Assembly (NCBI GenBank): GCA_030523765.1 | Contig: JAUNHX010000017.1 | Span: 1-48,850, forward strand | DNA length: 48,850 bases | Direction: 5' to 3' | Origin: Bacteroidales bacterium | GTDB lineage: Bacteria > Bacteroidota > Bacteroidia > Bacteroidales > P3 | In this document: positions 14,601 through 22,754 of the stretch, in pieces | How the letters are laid out: every line of letters begins with the position of its first letter | How positions within the stretch are numbered: position 1 is the first letter of the stretch | Notes under the pieces: generated by a model | What the model was told of the DNA's origin: nothing | Databases searched by the model: none | Seen by the model: only the letters and a program-made list of their open reading frames with translations | Position numbers and translations under genes: made by a program

Positions 14601-15232
14601 TTGAGGCAGTTTTCGCGGAAACGACGCAGAGCAGCTTGATCTACCAACGGACGGAGGTCTTCCATATCCCAAGCCTCGATCTTCTGGATTTCATGGCTAG
14701 TACGGAAGCCATCAAAGAAGTGGAGGAAAGGAACGCGACCCTTGATAGCAGCCAAGTGGGCTACAGGAGCAAGGTCCATAACTTCCTGAACGCTGCTGGT
14801 AGCCAGCATAGCGAAACCAGTTTGGCGAACAGCCATCACGTCAGCATGGTCACCGAAAATGGAGAGTGCCTGAGCAGCCAATGCACGAGCCGATACATGG
14901 AAGACACCGGGAAGCAACTCGCCAGCAATCTTGTACATGTTGGGGATCATCAGCAGCAGACCCTGCGAAGCAGTGTAGGTGCTAGTAAGCGAACCAGCCT
15001 GAAGCGAACCGTGAACGGCACCAGCAGCACCAGCTTCCGATTCCATCTCAACTACTTTGACGGTCTCGCCAAAGAGATTTTTACGGCCAGCAGCAGCCCA
15101 TTCGTCAATGTACTCAGCCATAGGCGAAGAGGGGGTGATGGGGTAGATAGCGGCAACTTCACTGAACATGTAGCTAACATGTGCAGCAGCGCAGTTACCG
15201 TCGCATGTCATAAATTTTTTCTCTTTTGCCAT
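11699..15232 (-). CDS. nifJ: Pyruvate:ferredoxin (flavodoxin) oxidoreductase
   Basis: This 1177-residue enzyme converts pyruvate and CoA to acetyl-CoA and CO2, reducing ferredoxin or flavodoxin. The length is normal for the single-chain form. The TPP-binding pyrimidine domain is at the N-terminus (PITPSSPMAEYIDEW near residue 32). The middle carries the gamma domain. Two 4Fe-4S motifs follow, CIQCNQCSLICP near residue 690 and CTGCGNCADVCP near 750. An extra cluster ligand set, CAGCGETPY, lies near 815, and the TPP pyrophosphate domain has GGDGWGYDIGFGGLDH near 970. A promoter lies 60 bases upstream and a hairpin follows the stop. It is the parent of fragments A-D in this window. A long open frame on the opposite strand is a codon-bias shadow. 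Confidence 0.97.
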   Translation of the reverse strand: MAKEKKFMTCDGNCAAAHVSYMFSEVAAIYPITPSSPMAEYIDEWAAAGRKNLFGETVKVVEMESEAGAAGAVHGSLQAGSLTSTYTASQGLLLMIPNMYKIAGELLPGVFHVSARALAAQALSIFGDHADVMAVRQTGFAMLATSSVQEVMDLAPVAHLAAIKGRVPFLHFFDGFRTSHEIQKIEAWDMEDLRPLVDQAALRRFRENCLNPEHPVTRGTAQNSDVYFQTRELQNKFYDALPEIVAEYMKEISKLTGRQYAPFTYYGAQDAENIIVCMGSVSETTKTVVDYLNAQGEKTGVITVHLYRPFSVKHLFDVMPKSVKNICVLDRTKEPGAQGDPLYMDVVEAFKGCSTVNIIGGRYGLSSKDTTPAQIISVFNNLKGEKKNQFTIGIVDDVTFRSLPILPEVSILPKGTFEARFYGLGADGTVGANKNSIKIIGENTNKYSQAYFDYDSKKSGGYTCSHLRFGDLPLPAPYLVGTPDFVAVHVPSYLRKYDCLRGLKDNGTFLYNSPWSVEETKKQLPDFVKKYLALHHITMYIIDATKIAAEIGLGNRTNTILQSAFFKISGVIPYDLAVEQMKKFIVKSYGRKGEDVVNKNYAAVDRGGDITKVEIPAEWANLSCSTDFAFAHNDAEPEFINKVVRPMLAQCGNDLPVSAFTGYEDGTFPAGTTAYEKRGVAVNIPEWQSANCIQCNQCSLICPHAAIRPVVMTDDEKKAAPASMETVVMKMPKEMAGMHFRMQVSAMDCTGCGNCADVCPAKEKALVMKPLEGQLHEAENWNYAQTKVTYKDNLIDKFANAKNSQFAQPLFEFSGACAGCGETPYLKTITQLFGEQMMVANATGCSSIYGGSAPATPYCKNYRSGFGPAWANSLFEDNAEFGLGMATSTRQMRDRVERLMREGLQCDCCSAEIKALFQEWIDNRECTLKTKEVADKLIPLMEACGCDICKQLLELRHSLVKKSQWIFGGDGWGYDIGFGGLDHVLASGEDVNVVVVDTEVYSNTGGQSSKATPAGAVAKFATSGKKIRKKDLGMIAKSYGYVYVAQVALGASQAQYFKVIKEAEAYHGPSLIICYAPCINHGIKIGMGRTQHEEKMAVDCGYWHLWHFNPAEEDEGKNGFHLDSKEPDWSKFRDFIMGEVRYNSLMKTFPQEAEELFVATERNAKLRYEGYKKLSEM

Positions 15233-15290
15233 TGTTATAATTAATTTAATGTCAAGTTTTTATTATCTTTTTTAAGGATTAAATAATTTA

Positions 15291-15319
15291 CAAAGATACT
15301 ACTTTTCTTATAAATGCAA
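15291..15319 (-). promoter_or_regulatory. nifJ promoter (Bacteroidota -33/-7 type)
   Basis: On the minus strand, TTG at 15319-15317 and TATCTTTG at 15298-15291 are 18 bases apart, fitting the TTTG/TAnnTTTG consensus. The leader to the nifJ ATG is about 50 bases. Confidence 0.65.
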
Positions 15320-15476
15320 CTTTTTTTTGATGTCGACAAAAGTCTTTTCACAATTCATTCATCTTATATTTCAACTCCTCCCCCTCTCCCTCATCCTGCT
15401 GCCTCTAATGAGATATCAACATCATCTCCCCTCATCCGAAACATCTTGTATATCCCTTTTTATTGCAGAATGCATA

Positions 15477-15665
15477 AGGTAACCTCTAAAAATTCCACGT
15501 ATGAAAAGGAATAATAATAACCATACTTTCAGTGCTTTTGGATTGATTTATGCATCTTGCTCAGTTTCACTCAGTCATATAGCCCGCTATACTCCTTCGT
15601 TCAACGGAGCAATCTGCTATAAATCTTCTCCAAAATCACATTGAAGCAATTTTTAGAGGTTACCT
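15477..15665 (+). mobile_element. 189-bp MITE, copy 2
   Basis: Identical to the copy at 5609-5797, with TA on both sides (15475-15476 and 15666-15667). It lies between the nifJ promoter and the tRNA genes. The remaining stretch up to 16030 shows no gene. Confidence 0.9.
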
Positions 15666-16030
15666 TAAATTGCTAACGTTTGATTTCTCAAAAACAGATC
15701 ATATAACACTGTAGAGTCCCGTCGGTTGCCCTCTATGCTATCCTCATACTGAAGGATAGCGTCAGAACATGAGGTCCATAACGACCCTTGCAAACAGCGA
15801 CGACAAAAACGCGATAAAGATTGAAGTCGATTTTTCAAAATTCTAACAGCTCGAGGGGAATAAAAAGTATCACATAATCACCAATAGCAAAAATATTTTT
15901 TCATCCTATTACCATTCTTTCTCAATAAATTAAAGACTGAAAGAACAACAGATAATGAAATTTTTTTTGGCAGTATTGAAAAAAGATGTACTTTTGCACT
16001 CGCTTTTCGGAAAGAGACATCCGACAATAA

Positions 16031-16117
16031 GCCCAGGTGGTGAAATTGGTAGACACGCTACTTTGAGGGGGTAGTGCCGATTAAGGCGTGCAAGTTCAAG
16101 TCTTGTCCTGGGCACCA
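16031..16117 (+). tRNA. tRNA-Leu (GAG)
   Basis: The acceptor stem GCCCAGG pairs with CCTGGGC, followed by ACCA. The anticodon stem CTACT/GGTAG encloses TTGAGGG, giving anticodon GAG. It has the long variable arm of class II tRNAs and a GTTCAAG T-loop. Confidence 0.95.
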
Positions 16118-16140
16118 AAAAAAAGAGAAAAGAAACCCGA

Positions 16141-16222
16141 GCCCGGGTGGCGGAATTGGTAGACGCGTACGTTTCAGGTGCGTATTTCGCAAGGAGTGCA
16201 GGTTCAAGTCCTGTCCCGGGCA
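16141..16222 (+). tRNA. tRNA-Leu (CAG)
   Basis: The acceptor stem GCCCGGG pairs with CCCGGGC. The anticodon loop TTCAGGT gives CAG. A long variable arm is present and the T-loop is GTTCAAG. CCA is not encoded. It lies 23 bases after the first tRNA-Leu, probably in one transcript. Confidence 0.95.
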
Positions 16223-16227
16223 CTGAG

Positions 16228-16277
16228 GATTTTGCAAGTAACTCGAAATGAGCGAAAAAGCAAAATCTTTTTTCTTT
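16228..16277 (+). terminator. Terminator of the tRNA-Leu pair
   Basis: GATTTTGC pairs with GCAAAATC, with an inner ACTCG/GAGC part, and is followed by TTTTTTCTTTT. Confidence 0.7.
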
Positions 16278-16366
16278 TATATCCCATTTTTGGCCACCTT
16301 TTGGCCACCGTTCGTATCGCCGTCGAACAGGAAGGCTTCGAGTTCAAGAGTGCGAAAGAATAATTA

Positions 16367-16996
16367 CTAAATGCTCTTTGTGCGTTCCCAGACTTCGCAT
16401 TTGCGGTGACGGACAAAGCAGAAGTCGCATTTGTCGCCACCTTGGCAGAGAGTCTGCGTGCGAATAAAATCGAGGTTGTACAGATTGCCGTAATTAATAA
16501 TGTCGCTATGGCAGAACATCGGTCCGAATCGTTCAAGCAGGCCGTATTTCTCAAAGATATGGCGGTAGAGGCACTCCAACGTCTCGAAATGGTAGCGGTC
16601 CTTGGGGTCGTCAGGATGCCATACATATTTCCATCCTTTACCGGAGCCGTATTTGAACCCCAGCGGAATAATCTTCCGCATGACTGAAAGAAAGAACGGC
16701 AGTCGAGAAAGTTTTATGTACATCTCTGGTGTGAGAGCAGCCCACATGTGGGTTGAGATGATTTCATAGGCTTCATCAGCCGTCTTTCCGTGTGCCTGTG
16801 ATGCCTCGTCGATGGCGATAGTGGGCAGGATGTTGCACAGATGACCATAGTTCCCCTTGTCGCACCACTCCCTATTATCCGTTATCAGCGTTTCCATACG
16901 GTACAGCACGCCGGCCTGCACCTCCGACTCCAACCCGTCAAAACAAACCTTGTAGCGGCCTGCGCGAATCATCTTAATGGGTGTATACTTCTTCAT
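16367..16996 (-). CDS. L-2-amino-thiazoline-4-carboxylic acid hydrolase family protein
   Basis: The 209-residue protein shows the conserved C-terminal pattern of the ATC-hydrolase-like family (CHSDIINYG, then TLCQGGDKCDFCF near residues 185-198), plus the family-typical GWKYVW and YHFETLEC. Family members were named for opening the thiazoline ring on the way to L-cysteine, but many probably do other chemistry; the cysteine-rich end may bind metal. It starts 10 bases after the stop of a truncated methyltransferase piece (17006-17171), a partner often found beside this family. It is encoded in the block between tRNA-Leu(CAG) and 23.5 kb. Confidence 0.8.
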   Translation of the reverse strand: MKKYTPIKMIRAGRYKVCFDGLESEVQAGVLYRMETLITDNREWCDKGNYGHLCNILPTIAIDEASQAHGKTADEAYEIISTHMWAALTPEMYIKLSRLPFFLSVMRKIIPLGFKYGSGKGWKYVWHPDDPKDRYHFETLECLYRHIFEKYGLLERFGPMFCHSDIINYGNLYNLDFIRTQTLCQGGDKCDFCFVRHRKCEVWERTKSI

Positions 16997-17005
16997 GGCG
17001 TATGG

Positions 17006-17171
17006 CTATTTCTTCCCCACGAGTATGGCAGAACCTTTTAGTGCCATCCAGGAGGCCTCCCAATGTGACATAAACAGCCCCTTGGTGGTGTCGATGAGTT
17101 CCACCCGTTCGTAGCCCATGTTCTTCAAGCGCTGCACGAACATCTGCATATCAGTTCTTGTAGTTTGGTTT
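17006..17171 (-). pseudogene. C-terminal remnant of a class I SAM-dependent methyltransferase
   Basis: The minus-strand frame reads TRTDMQMFVQRLKNMGYERVELIDTTKGLF, then SHWEASWMALKGSAILVGKK stop. This matches the last strand and helix of class I methyltransferases (MGY..VE..D.T.GLF ... W.ALKG.A.LvGkK). The SAM-binding part is missing; an in-frame stop lies just upstream. A start at the internal ATG would give only 46 residues. Confidence 0.6.
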
Positions 17172-17220
17172 CATATAATTCAACTGTTTACGTTACTCTT
17201 CCGTTGTCAGAATCCGACTG

Positions 17221-17228
17221 CAAAAATA
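17221..17228 (-). promoter_or_regulatory. Putative -7 element for the ATC-hydrolase unit
   Basis: TATTTTTG on the minus strand fits TAnnTTTG and lies about 50 bases before the methyltransferase remnant. Confidence 0.4.
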
Positions 17229-17353
17229 CAGCTATTTCTCCATCCGCCCAATCGTCAAAAGTAGTGATTTTGTTTCCCCGAAGGGCACAATAAAAAAGAC
17301 AAAGTGGCGTTACAATAACGGGATTGGTTTGTAATTTTTAAAATAAATTGAAT

Positions 17354-18031
17354 ATGAAGAAACTCTTTTTGCTCGGCGCGATGGTGTGCGCCCTCGGAAT
17401 GATGACCGCCTGCAAGAGCGGGACAACAAACGATGCCGCTGCCGACACTATAACATCCGACACAATGGCAGAAAACACCGACAGCATCATTTCGAGTTCC
17501 GAAACCACACCCGTCGACACCATTCCTGATAAGCAGAACGATGGGGTTGTGAGCAAAGCCATTGACATCACCCTGCCGCTTTACACGTTCAAAAGCCAAG
17601 AAGTACACGACAAACTGCAGCAAATCGTTGGTGGATGGAAGGACGACTATAGTGCGCTTGAAATCACCTTTTGGCCGACGGTGGACACAATAACCGCCCG
17701 TTATGCCGAGGACACAATCCACTATGGCTACAATCTCATGGTGAACTCGGTGCATTACGGTTATCATGGCAACGCATACGAGGACATTGCCAGCACGGTG
17801 GCTGGCTGCTGTATGATTGGAAAGAAGTTCTGCTACATCCGAAACAGATTGACAAGAGACCGCCTGTTTACGAAAACTACCGAGAGAAAGCACCACACGG
17901 TTTATTCAACCTATACAGTCTGCCCTTGCACGGAATACGAAGACTATTTTCTGCTTGGCGATGATGACAACATAGACCATCTTTCCTTTGATTACAAGAG
18001 ACTGCACGGCATGACTATTCCAAACAGATAA
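17354..18031 (+). CDS. Lipoprotein of unknown function
   Basis: The 225-residue product starts at the ATG at 17354 (an in-frame TTG lies 6 bases upstream). The signal peptide MKKLFLLGAMVCALGMMTAC has its lipidated cysteine at residue 20 and is almost the same, at the DNA level too, as that of the lipoprotein at 5841-6308. A Thr/Ser/Asp-rich linker (about residues 21-65) precedes a compact domain with 'ITLPLYTFKSQEVHDKLQQIVGGW' and several cysteines (CC near 155). No family recognised. Confidence 0.85.
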   Translation: MKKLFLLGAMVCALGMMTACKSGTTNDAAADTITSDTMAENTDSIISSSETTPVDTIPDKQNDGVVSKAIDITLPLYTFKSQEVHDKLQQIVGGWKDDYSALEITFWPTVDTITARYAEDTIHYGYNLMVNSVHYGYHGNAYEDIASTVAGCCMIGKKFCYIRNRLTRDRLFTKTTERKHHTVYSTYTVCPCTEYEDYFLLGDDDNIDHLSFDYKRLHGMTIPNR

Positions 18032-18097
18032 ATCACTACCTGCGCCAGCCCCGGCCGCTTTTGACACCGCCTGTCATAATGCGCGAAAGGGCGAAAC

Positions 18098-18312
18098 GGT
18101 TTTGAAAACGGCTGTCGCGGGTTGCAAAAGTAGGTTTTGAAATTGAAACAAGGTTTTGCGGGGGTGCAAAAGGGTGTTTTGAAAATGAAACAAGGTTTCG
18201 CAGGTTGCGAAAGGGCCTTTCGGAATGAAAACAGGGTTTTGCAGGGTTGCAACGGGGTGTTTTGAAACGAAAACATGGTTTCGCAGGGTTGCAACGCTGC
18301 CTCTCGGAATGA
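18098..18312. repeat. Degenerate 42-bp tandem repeats (about five units)
   Basis: Units begin GGTTTTGC or GGTTTCGC, continue with a GGTTGCAA-like middle and end GAAAATGAAACA or similar. Spacing is 41-42 bases and the last four units are the most regular. The minus strand can be read through as a 14-residue periodic peptide (QPCKTLFSFRKAL...), but there is no sign of a real gene. Confidence 0.8.
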
Positions 18313-18340
18313 AATATTAACAACGTAATACTACATAGAT

Positions 18341-18604
18341 ATGCAAGCAATCAAATTTGACGAAAAATCATTGTCGCGGTACCCCGTGGCATTTTATTTC
18401 AGCGCGGTGAAAGCATTTGAGGAGCGCATCCGCGCGGCGGAGTGCGCGTTGGACCGTTTCCGCGAGATGCGAGACCGATTTACACGACTGCAAGAGGGTT
18501 TTGTAATGGTGCGAGGCGAAATTGCACGGGAACGGCAACTTTTCGCCGCCCCCACGGGCAATAAAATCCGCAGGACGGCGTTTGTTTCAGTGATTAACTT
18601 TTAA
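18341..18604 (+). CDS. Small hypothetical protein
   Basis: The 87-residue frame has a charged helical middle (AFEERIRAAECALDRFREMRDRFTRLQEG), probably a coiled coil, and ends 12 bases before the gene at 18616. A 5'-truncated relative with an S3 insertion occupies 4703-4905, also just upstream of a signal-peptide gene. Two homologous copies in the same position favour a real coding or structural unit, but the frame may simply pass through a mobile upstream module. I do not recognise it. Confidence 0.45.
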   Translation: MQAIKFDEKSLSRYPVAFYFSAVKAFEERIRAAECALDRFREMRDRFTRLQEGFVMVRGEIARERQLFAAPTGNKIRRTAFVSVINF

Positions 18605-18613
18605 TGGTTTAGG
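18472..18613 (+). repeat. Duplicated upstream module (copy without S3)
   Basis: Matches the reverse complement of 4684-4905 after removing the S3-containing block. It ends with GTGATTAACTTTTAATGG directly before the next start codon. Confidence 0.75.
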
Positions 18614-18615
18614 AT

Positions 18616-19068
18616 ATGAAGAAAATATTTTTGGCACTCGCCGTGCTGTGCGGCATCGGTTTCGGTGCCGCAGCGCAAAATACAAACAGTCTCGTAGGAA
18701 AATGGGAATTCGTGAGCTGGACGCAAGTTCGCTATTGCCCCGACCACCCTGATGAAAAATACGAGGATTGGGTCATTACAGACGACACAGAACTCCGCGA
18801 CATCGAATTCCGTTCCGACGGCACATGCTCGATAGAACTTCTCTGCATAGGCAAGCGTGGCAATTGCCCGTATGAGGCAACGTGGAGCGCCACCGACAGC
18901 ACCGTCACCATCGTGCACGACACATCGACGATGGTATTCCAGCTGAAGGAGCTGACAACCGACAGCATGGCTATCGTTCAACTTCACAGGGGCCCCATAC
19001 AAATTGCACGCAACTGTGTGTTCGGCTACGTCGATTCGGTTTATGCTTATCGTCGCAAAAACAACTAA
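18616..19068 (+). CDS. Secreted lipocalin-like protein
   Basis: The 150-residue protein has a signal peptide ending GFGAAAQ and a mature lipocalin-like plan: LVGKWEFVSW, IEFRSDGTCSIE, YEATWSATDSTVTI and a final VYAYRR. The gene at 2903 has the same plan. Start chosen at MKKIF, directly after the shared upstream module. Function unknown; the ligand is not evident. Confidence 0.8.
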   Translation: MKKIFLALAVLCGIGFGAAAQNTNSLVGKWEFVSWTQVRYCPDHPDEKYEDWVITDDTELRDIEFRSDGTCSIELLCIGKRGNCPYEATWSATDSTVTIVHDTSTMVFQLKELTTDSMAIVQLHRGPIQIARNCVFGYVDSVYAYRRKNN

Positions 19069-19117
19069 CGACTAAAGGAATCCTCCGCATAGATGTAGGG
19101 TGATTATTTACAAGCAG

Positions 19118-19147
19118 AAAGCCGAGGCCTTTGCTGGCCTCGGCTTT
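19118..19147. terminator. Bidirectional hairpin between 18616 gene and nifJ remnant D
   Basis: AAAGCCGAGGCC pairs perfectly with GGCCTCGGCTTT around TTTGCT. A related hairpin lies behind remnant B at 3975-4006. Confidence 0.75.
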
Positions 19148-19173
19148 CGTCGTTTTAGTGTGTCGATGCAGGA

Positions 19174-19225
19174 TTACATCTCGCTCAGCTTCTTGTAACC
19201 CTCGTAGCGCAGTTTGGCGTTGCGC
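19174..19225 (-). pseudogene. nifJ 3'-end remnant D
   Basis: The last 17 codons of nifJ (RNAKLRYEGYKKLSEM plus stop) are preserved without insertion, followed by the same downstream sequence as in remnant B. It ends a few bases before the ABC transporter gene. Confidence 0.85.
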
Positions 19226-19252
19226 AGCGTCGCGGCCCCTGGCCTTTCTGTT

Positions 19253-20983
19253 TCACAGGTTCCACCCCAGGGCGCCTTGCTGCAGGTCTTGCATCTTCTT
19301 GTAGAAGCCTCCCGAGGCGGTGAGGTCTGCGGGGGAGCCACATTCCGCGACGCGGCCTTCTTTCAGTACCACAATCTTGTCGGCACCAGCGACGGTGCGC
19401 ATGCGGTGGGCGATGATGATGACGGTCTTGTCCTTGACCAGGCGCGACAGCGACTCCTGGATGAAGGTCTCGTTCTCGACGTCGAGCGACGCGGTAGCCT
19501 CGTCGAGCAGGATGATGGGGGCATCCTTGAGGAAGGCGCGGGCGATGGAGATGCGCTGGCGTTCGCCGCCGGAGAGTTCGCTTCCGTTCTCACCGATAAG
19601 GCTGTTCCAGCCGTCTGGCATTTTCTCGGCAAAGGCGTCGACATGTGCCAGACGGGCAGCGGCGATGACCTCCTCGTCGGTGGCATCCTTGCGGCCGATG
19701 CGGATGTTCTCCAATACGGTGTTGTTGAAGAGCGTGACATCCTGGAAGACGATAGAATAGAGGCTCATTAGCGTCTCGGGGTCAATCTTCGAGATGTCCA
19801 TCCCACCGACGGTGATGGTACCGGAGGGAATGTCCCAGAAACGGGAAGCCAGCCGTGAGACAGTGGTCTTGCCGGAGCCTGATGGGCCGATGAGTGCCGT
19901 AACCTCGCCCTGCCGGGCGGTGAAAGAGACGCCGTCGAGCACGGTCTCGGAGGTGTCGTAGGCAAAACGGACATCCTTGAACTCGACATCGAAACCTTTG
20001 TTGGAGAGCGATTCCACGCCTCGCTGCTCCTCGTGGCAAAGAATTTCGTCCATACGCTCGCACTGGACACCCAACGAGACGACGGCGCCGAGGTTGATGA
20101 GGGAACCGGACATGGGGTCGTAGAGACGGGAAGCCACCAGCAGGAACATGAAAAGAGTGAGCACATTGAGACCTCCTGCCGCCAGCAGGTAGGCACCCGT
20201 GAGAGCCACAGTGGCGATGCCTAGCTTGAGGACCATCTGGCCGCTCACCACAAAATAGGCAACGCCCAATTCGGCTTCTATGGCGCGTCTCTCGACGAGG
20301 TCGATGCGGGGGAAGAGGTCATCGAGATATTTCTTTTCGGCATCGTTGGCGCGGATGTCCTGAAATGCCTCCAACCCCTCTTGGATATGATCAGCGAGGT
20401 CCACCTTGGCCTGAACGTTGCGACGGTTGTAGCGGTTCTGGAACTTGGCGGAGAAGAGGACGATGGCGATGGCTATCGGGATGACCCAGACGGCTGCGAG
20501 AGCCATGCGCCAATCAAAGAAGAAGAGGCTGATGCCGATAAGGGTGGTGGAAATCATCGAGCCGATAAGTTCCGGCACCCAATGCGAAGTGCCCGTTTCA
20601 ATGGTGGCGGCGTCGGCCATGATGGTGCTGGTGAGGTCGGCGAGGTCTTTTTTGCCGAAGAAAGAAAGTGGCAGACGGCGCAGTTTTTCGGCCAAAGCGA
20701 TACGGCGGCGACCGCTTTCGAGATAGACGGAGGTGAACTGCTTGTTGTATTTGACGAACTCCATTGCTGCTATTGCCACGAGGCAGAGTGCGATTTTCCA
20801 CACATAGCTCCAGGTGTCCAGCGTGTTGCCTTCCATTAGGTCTTTCACCAAGAAGAAGAGAAGTCCGACGGGCAGCATGAGGACGATGTCCATTCCCGCG
20901 CTGGCCAGACATGATTTCACGAGGTCGCGAGCGCCCTGCTGCGAGAGGGCATATTTATGACGTAGTGTACCGATGATGCTCAT
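19253..20983 (-). CDS. ABC exporter half-transporter (permease-ATPase) 2
   Basis: The 576-residue protein joins a six-helix membrane domain (about residues 20-310) to an ABC ATPase. Walker A is GPSGSGKTT (about residue 365), the signature LSGGERQR (about 465) and Walker B IILLDEATASLD (about 487), with a switch His in IIIAHRMRTV. The start is placed at 20983 because ATGA there overlaps the stop of the upstream gene. The two half-transporters probably form a heterodimer. The preceding gene encodes an MptD-type S component, an arrangement known from Bacteroidota clusters resembling siderophore or small-molecule transporters. The substrate cannot be read. Confidence 0.93.
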   Translation of the reverse strand: MSIIGTLRHKYALSQQGARDLVKSCLASAGMDIVLMLPVGLLFFLVKDLMEGNTLDTWSYVWKIALCLVAIAAMEFVKYNKQFTSVYLESGRRRIALAEKLRRLPLSFFGKKDLADLTSTIMADAATIETGTSHWVPELIGSMISTTLIGISLFFFDWRMALAAVWVIPIAIAIVLFSAKFQNRYNRRNVQAKVDLADHIQEGLEAFQDIRANDAEKKYLDDLFPRIDLVERRAIEAELGVAYFVVSGQMVLKLGIATVALTGAYLLAAGGLNVLTLFMFLLVASRLYDPMSGSLINLGAVVSLGVQCERMDEILCHEEQRGVESLSNKGFDVEFKDVRFAYDTSETVLDGVSFTARQGEVTALIGPSGSGKTTVSRLASRFWDIPSGTITVGGMDISKIDPETLMSLYSIVFQDVTLFNNTVLENIRIGRKDATDEEVIAAARLAHVDAFAEKMPDGWNSLIGENGSELSGGERQRISIARAFLKDAPIILLDEATASLDVENETFIQESLSRLVKDKTVIIIAHRMRTVAGADKIVVLKEGRVAECGSPADLTASGGFYKKMQDLQQGALGWNL

Positions 20984-22740
20984 TTGATGTTCCATTTAAC
21001 AGATTCCACATATTGTTTCCACATAGCGGCATACTTGCCCTCCTTGGCGAGCAGTTGGCTGTGCGTCCCCTGCTCGGCGATGCGCCCCTCTTCAAGCACA
21101 TAGATGCAGTCGGCACCCGTTACCGAGGAAAGGCGGTGTGCCACCATCACAAGGGTCTTGCCGCTTTCGGCCATCCGCGAGAAGGCTTGTTGGACGCGCG
21201 TCTCGTTGTCGGGGTCGGCAAAGGCTGTTGCCTCGTCGAGGATGACGATGGGCGTGTCTTTGAGCATCACGCGGGCAATGGCCACACGCTGCTGCTCGCC
21301 GCCGGAGAGATAGGTTCCCTTGGTGCCGATGACGGTGTCAATCCCCTGCGGCAGCTTGGCGAGGATGTCGTCGCACTGGGCTTGGTGCAGGGCTTCCAGC
21401 ACCTCTTCGCGCGAGGCATTGGGCCGTCCCAAGCGGACATTCTCCAGAATGCTGGTCTTCAGCAGACGGCTGTCCTGGAATACGAAGGAGATACGGTTCA
21501 TCAAATCCTGTTTTCGGATATGGCGGATATCCACGCCACCCAGCGCGATGGAACCTTCCGTGACATCGAAGAAGCGGGCCATCAAGCTGGCCGTAGTGGT
21601 CTTGCCGCCACCTGAAGGTCCCACAAAGGCAATCTTCTGTCCGGGTTCCACTTTCAGCGAGATGCCGTCCACGGCAAAGCGGGTTGCACCGGGGTAGCGG
21701 AAGCGGACATTCGAGAGTTCCATCTCGTTGTCCTGTGGCAGCTGGGCATTCTCGGGATTCTTCAGCGGGTCGATGGCCAGGATGCGACCGGTCTTGTCCA
21801 GTGCTTCGGCCACAATCATCTCGTTCTCGCTGGCGAACATGATTCGGTTGAGCGTGACGGCTATAGCCGGGGTGATGATGACATAGTAGAGCAGGTTCAG
21901 CAGGTATTCGCCATCCACATTGCCATGCTTGGCCATTACCAGCGTCAGGCCGATGAGCACGGCGAACGAGGCGTTGACAAACGTGGTGTAGAGTGTCATT
22001 GGCAAACGCAGGTCGATGGTGTAGGCAATGACCCATGTGCGGTACTGGTCGATGGAGTCTTTGAAACGCTTGAAAGAGAAGACCGACTGGCCGAAGGTCT
22101 TCACTACAGGGATGCCACGGACATACTCCACGGCCTCATTCGACATAGCGTCCAGGGCTTTGTTGTACTCTCCAAGTTTCCTTTTCAGCGTGGGACCGGT
22201 CATCAGGGAAAGCATCACGATGAGTGCCAATACCACCGTTGCCAGACAGAGTAGTCCCATCCGCCAGTCGAACAGGAACATCAGCACCGCCAAACCCAGC
22301 ATGGTGGCATACATGCCTGCCTTGTCGGGAAGCTGGTGGGCGAGGTAGGTCTCCGTCGACTGAGTGGATTCCTGTACCCATTTGCGCACCTTGCCGCTGC
22401 CGAGGCTGTCGAGGAAGCCAATGGGCAGCGACATAATATGTTGCATCAACTTTTTTCGCATATTGGCGGCAATGCGGAAGGCCGCCACATGCGAGCACAT
22501 CAGGCCACAGAAATAGACCAATATAGAGGCAATGGCAAAGGCCACAGCCATCCATCCGTAGTGGGCGATGCGGCTGTAATCGCCGGCAATCACATCGCGA
22601 AGGATGGCCCAGATGTAAAGGAAAGGAGCGAGCGCCAATAGCTGGCTGATGCCGGCAATCACTAAAGATAGGTATGTCAACACCTTTCTTTTTCCGGCGT
22701 AGGCGAGGAGTTGGGGTAGAAGTTTTTCTTTCTTGTCCAT
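20980..22740 (-). CDS. ABC exporter half-transporter (permease-ATPase) 1
   Basis: The 586-residue protein starts at MDKKEKLLP (22740); the longer frame would need a GTG inside the upstream gene. The N-terminal half has six membrane helices. The C-terminal ATPase has Walker A GPSGGGKTT (about residue 375), signature LSGGEQQR, Walker B IVILDEATAFADPDNE and MVAHRLSSV. The partner gene overlaps by 4 bases, so stoichiometric expression is likely. Both ATP sites look complete by motif. Confidence 0.93.
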   Translation of the reverse strand: MDKKEKLLPQLLAYAGKRKVLTYLSLVIAGISQLLALAPFLYIWAILRDVIAGDYSRIAHYGWMAVAFAIASILVYFCGLMCSHVAAFRIAANMRKKLMQHIMSLPIGFLDSLGSGKVRKWVQESTQSTETYLAHQLPDKAGMYATMLGLAVLMFLFDWRMGLLCLATVVLALIVMLSLMTGPTLKRKLGEYNKALDAMSNEAVEYVRGIPVVKTFGQSVFSFKRFKDSIDQYRTWVIAYTIDLRLPMTLYTTFVNASFAVLIGLTLVMAKHGNVDGEYLLNLLYYVIITPAIAVTLNRIMFASENEMIVAEALDKTGRILAIDPLKNPENAQLPQDNEMELSNVRFRYPGATRFAVDGISLKVEPGQKIAFVGPSGGGKTTTASLMARFFDVTEGSIALGGVDIRHIRKQDLMNRISFVFQDSRLLKTSILENVRLGRPNASREEVLEALHQAQCDDILAKLPQGIDTVIGTKGTYLSGGEQQRVAIARVMLKDTPIVILDEATAFADPDNETRVQQAFSRMAESGKTLVMVAHRLSSVTGADCIYVLEEGRIAEQGTHSQLLAKEGKYAAMWKQYVESVKWNIK

Positions 22741-22754
22741 ATTTAATGATTTCA

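Noticed and set aside
12740..15244. Long open frame (834 codons) on the plus strand
   Set aside because: It is exactly antisense to nifJ, whose motifs and codon use are clear. The long antisense frame follows from codon bias. The shorter frames at 11615-12523 and 7374-7670 have the same cause.
15930..16223. 97-codon minus-strand frame over the tRNA pair
   Set aside because: It is antisense to two clear tRNA-Leu genes.
18098..18312. Possible CRISPR array
   Set aside because: The 42-bp units are directly adjacent with no unique spacers, and there are no cas genes.
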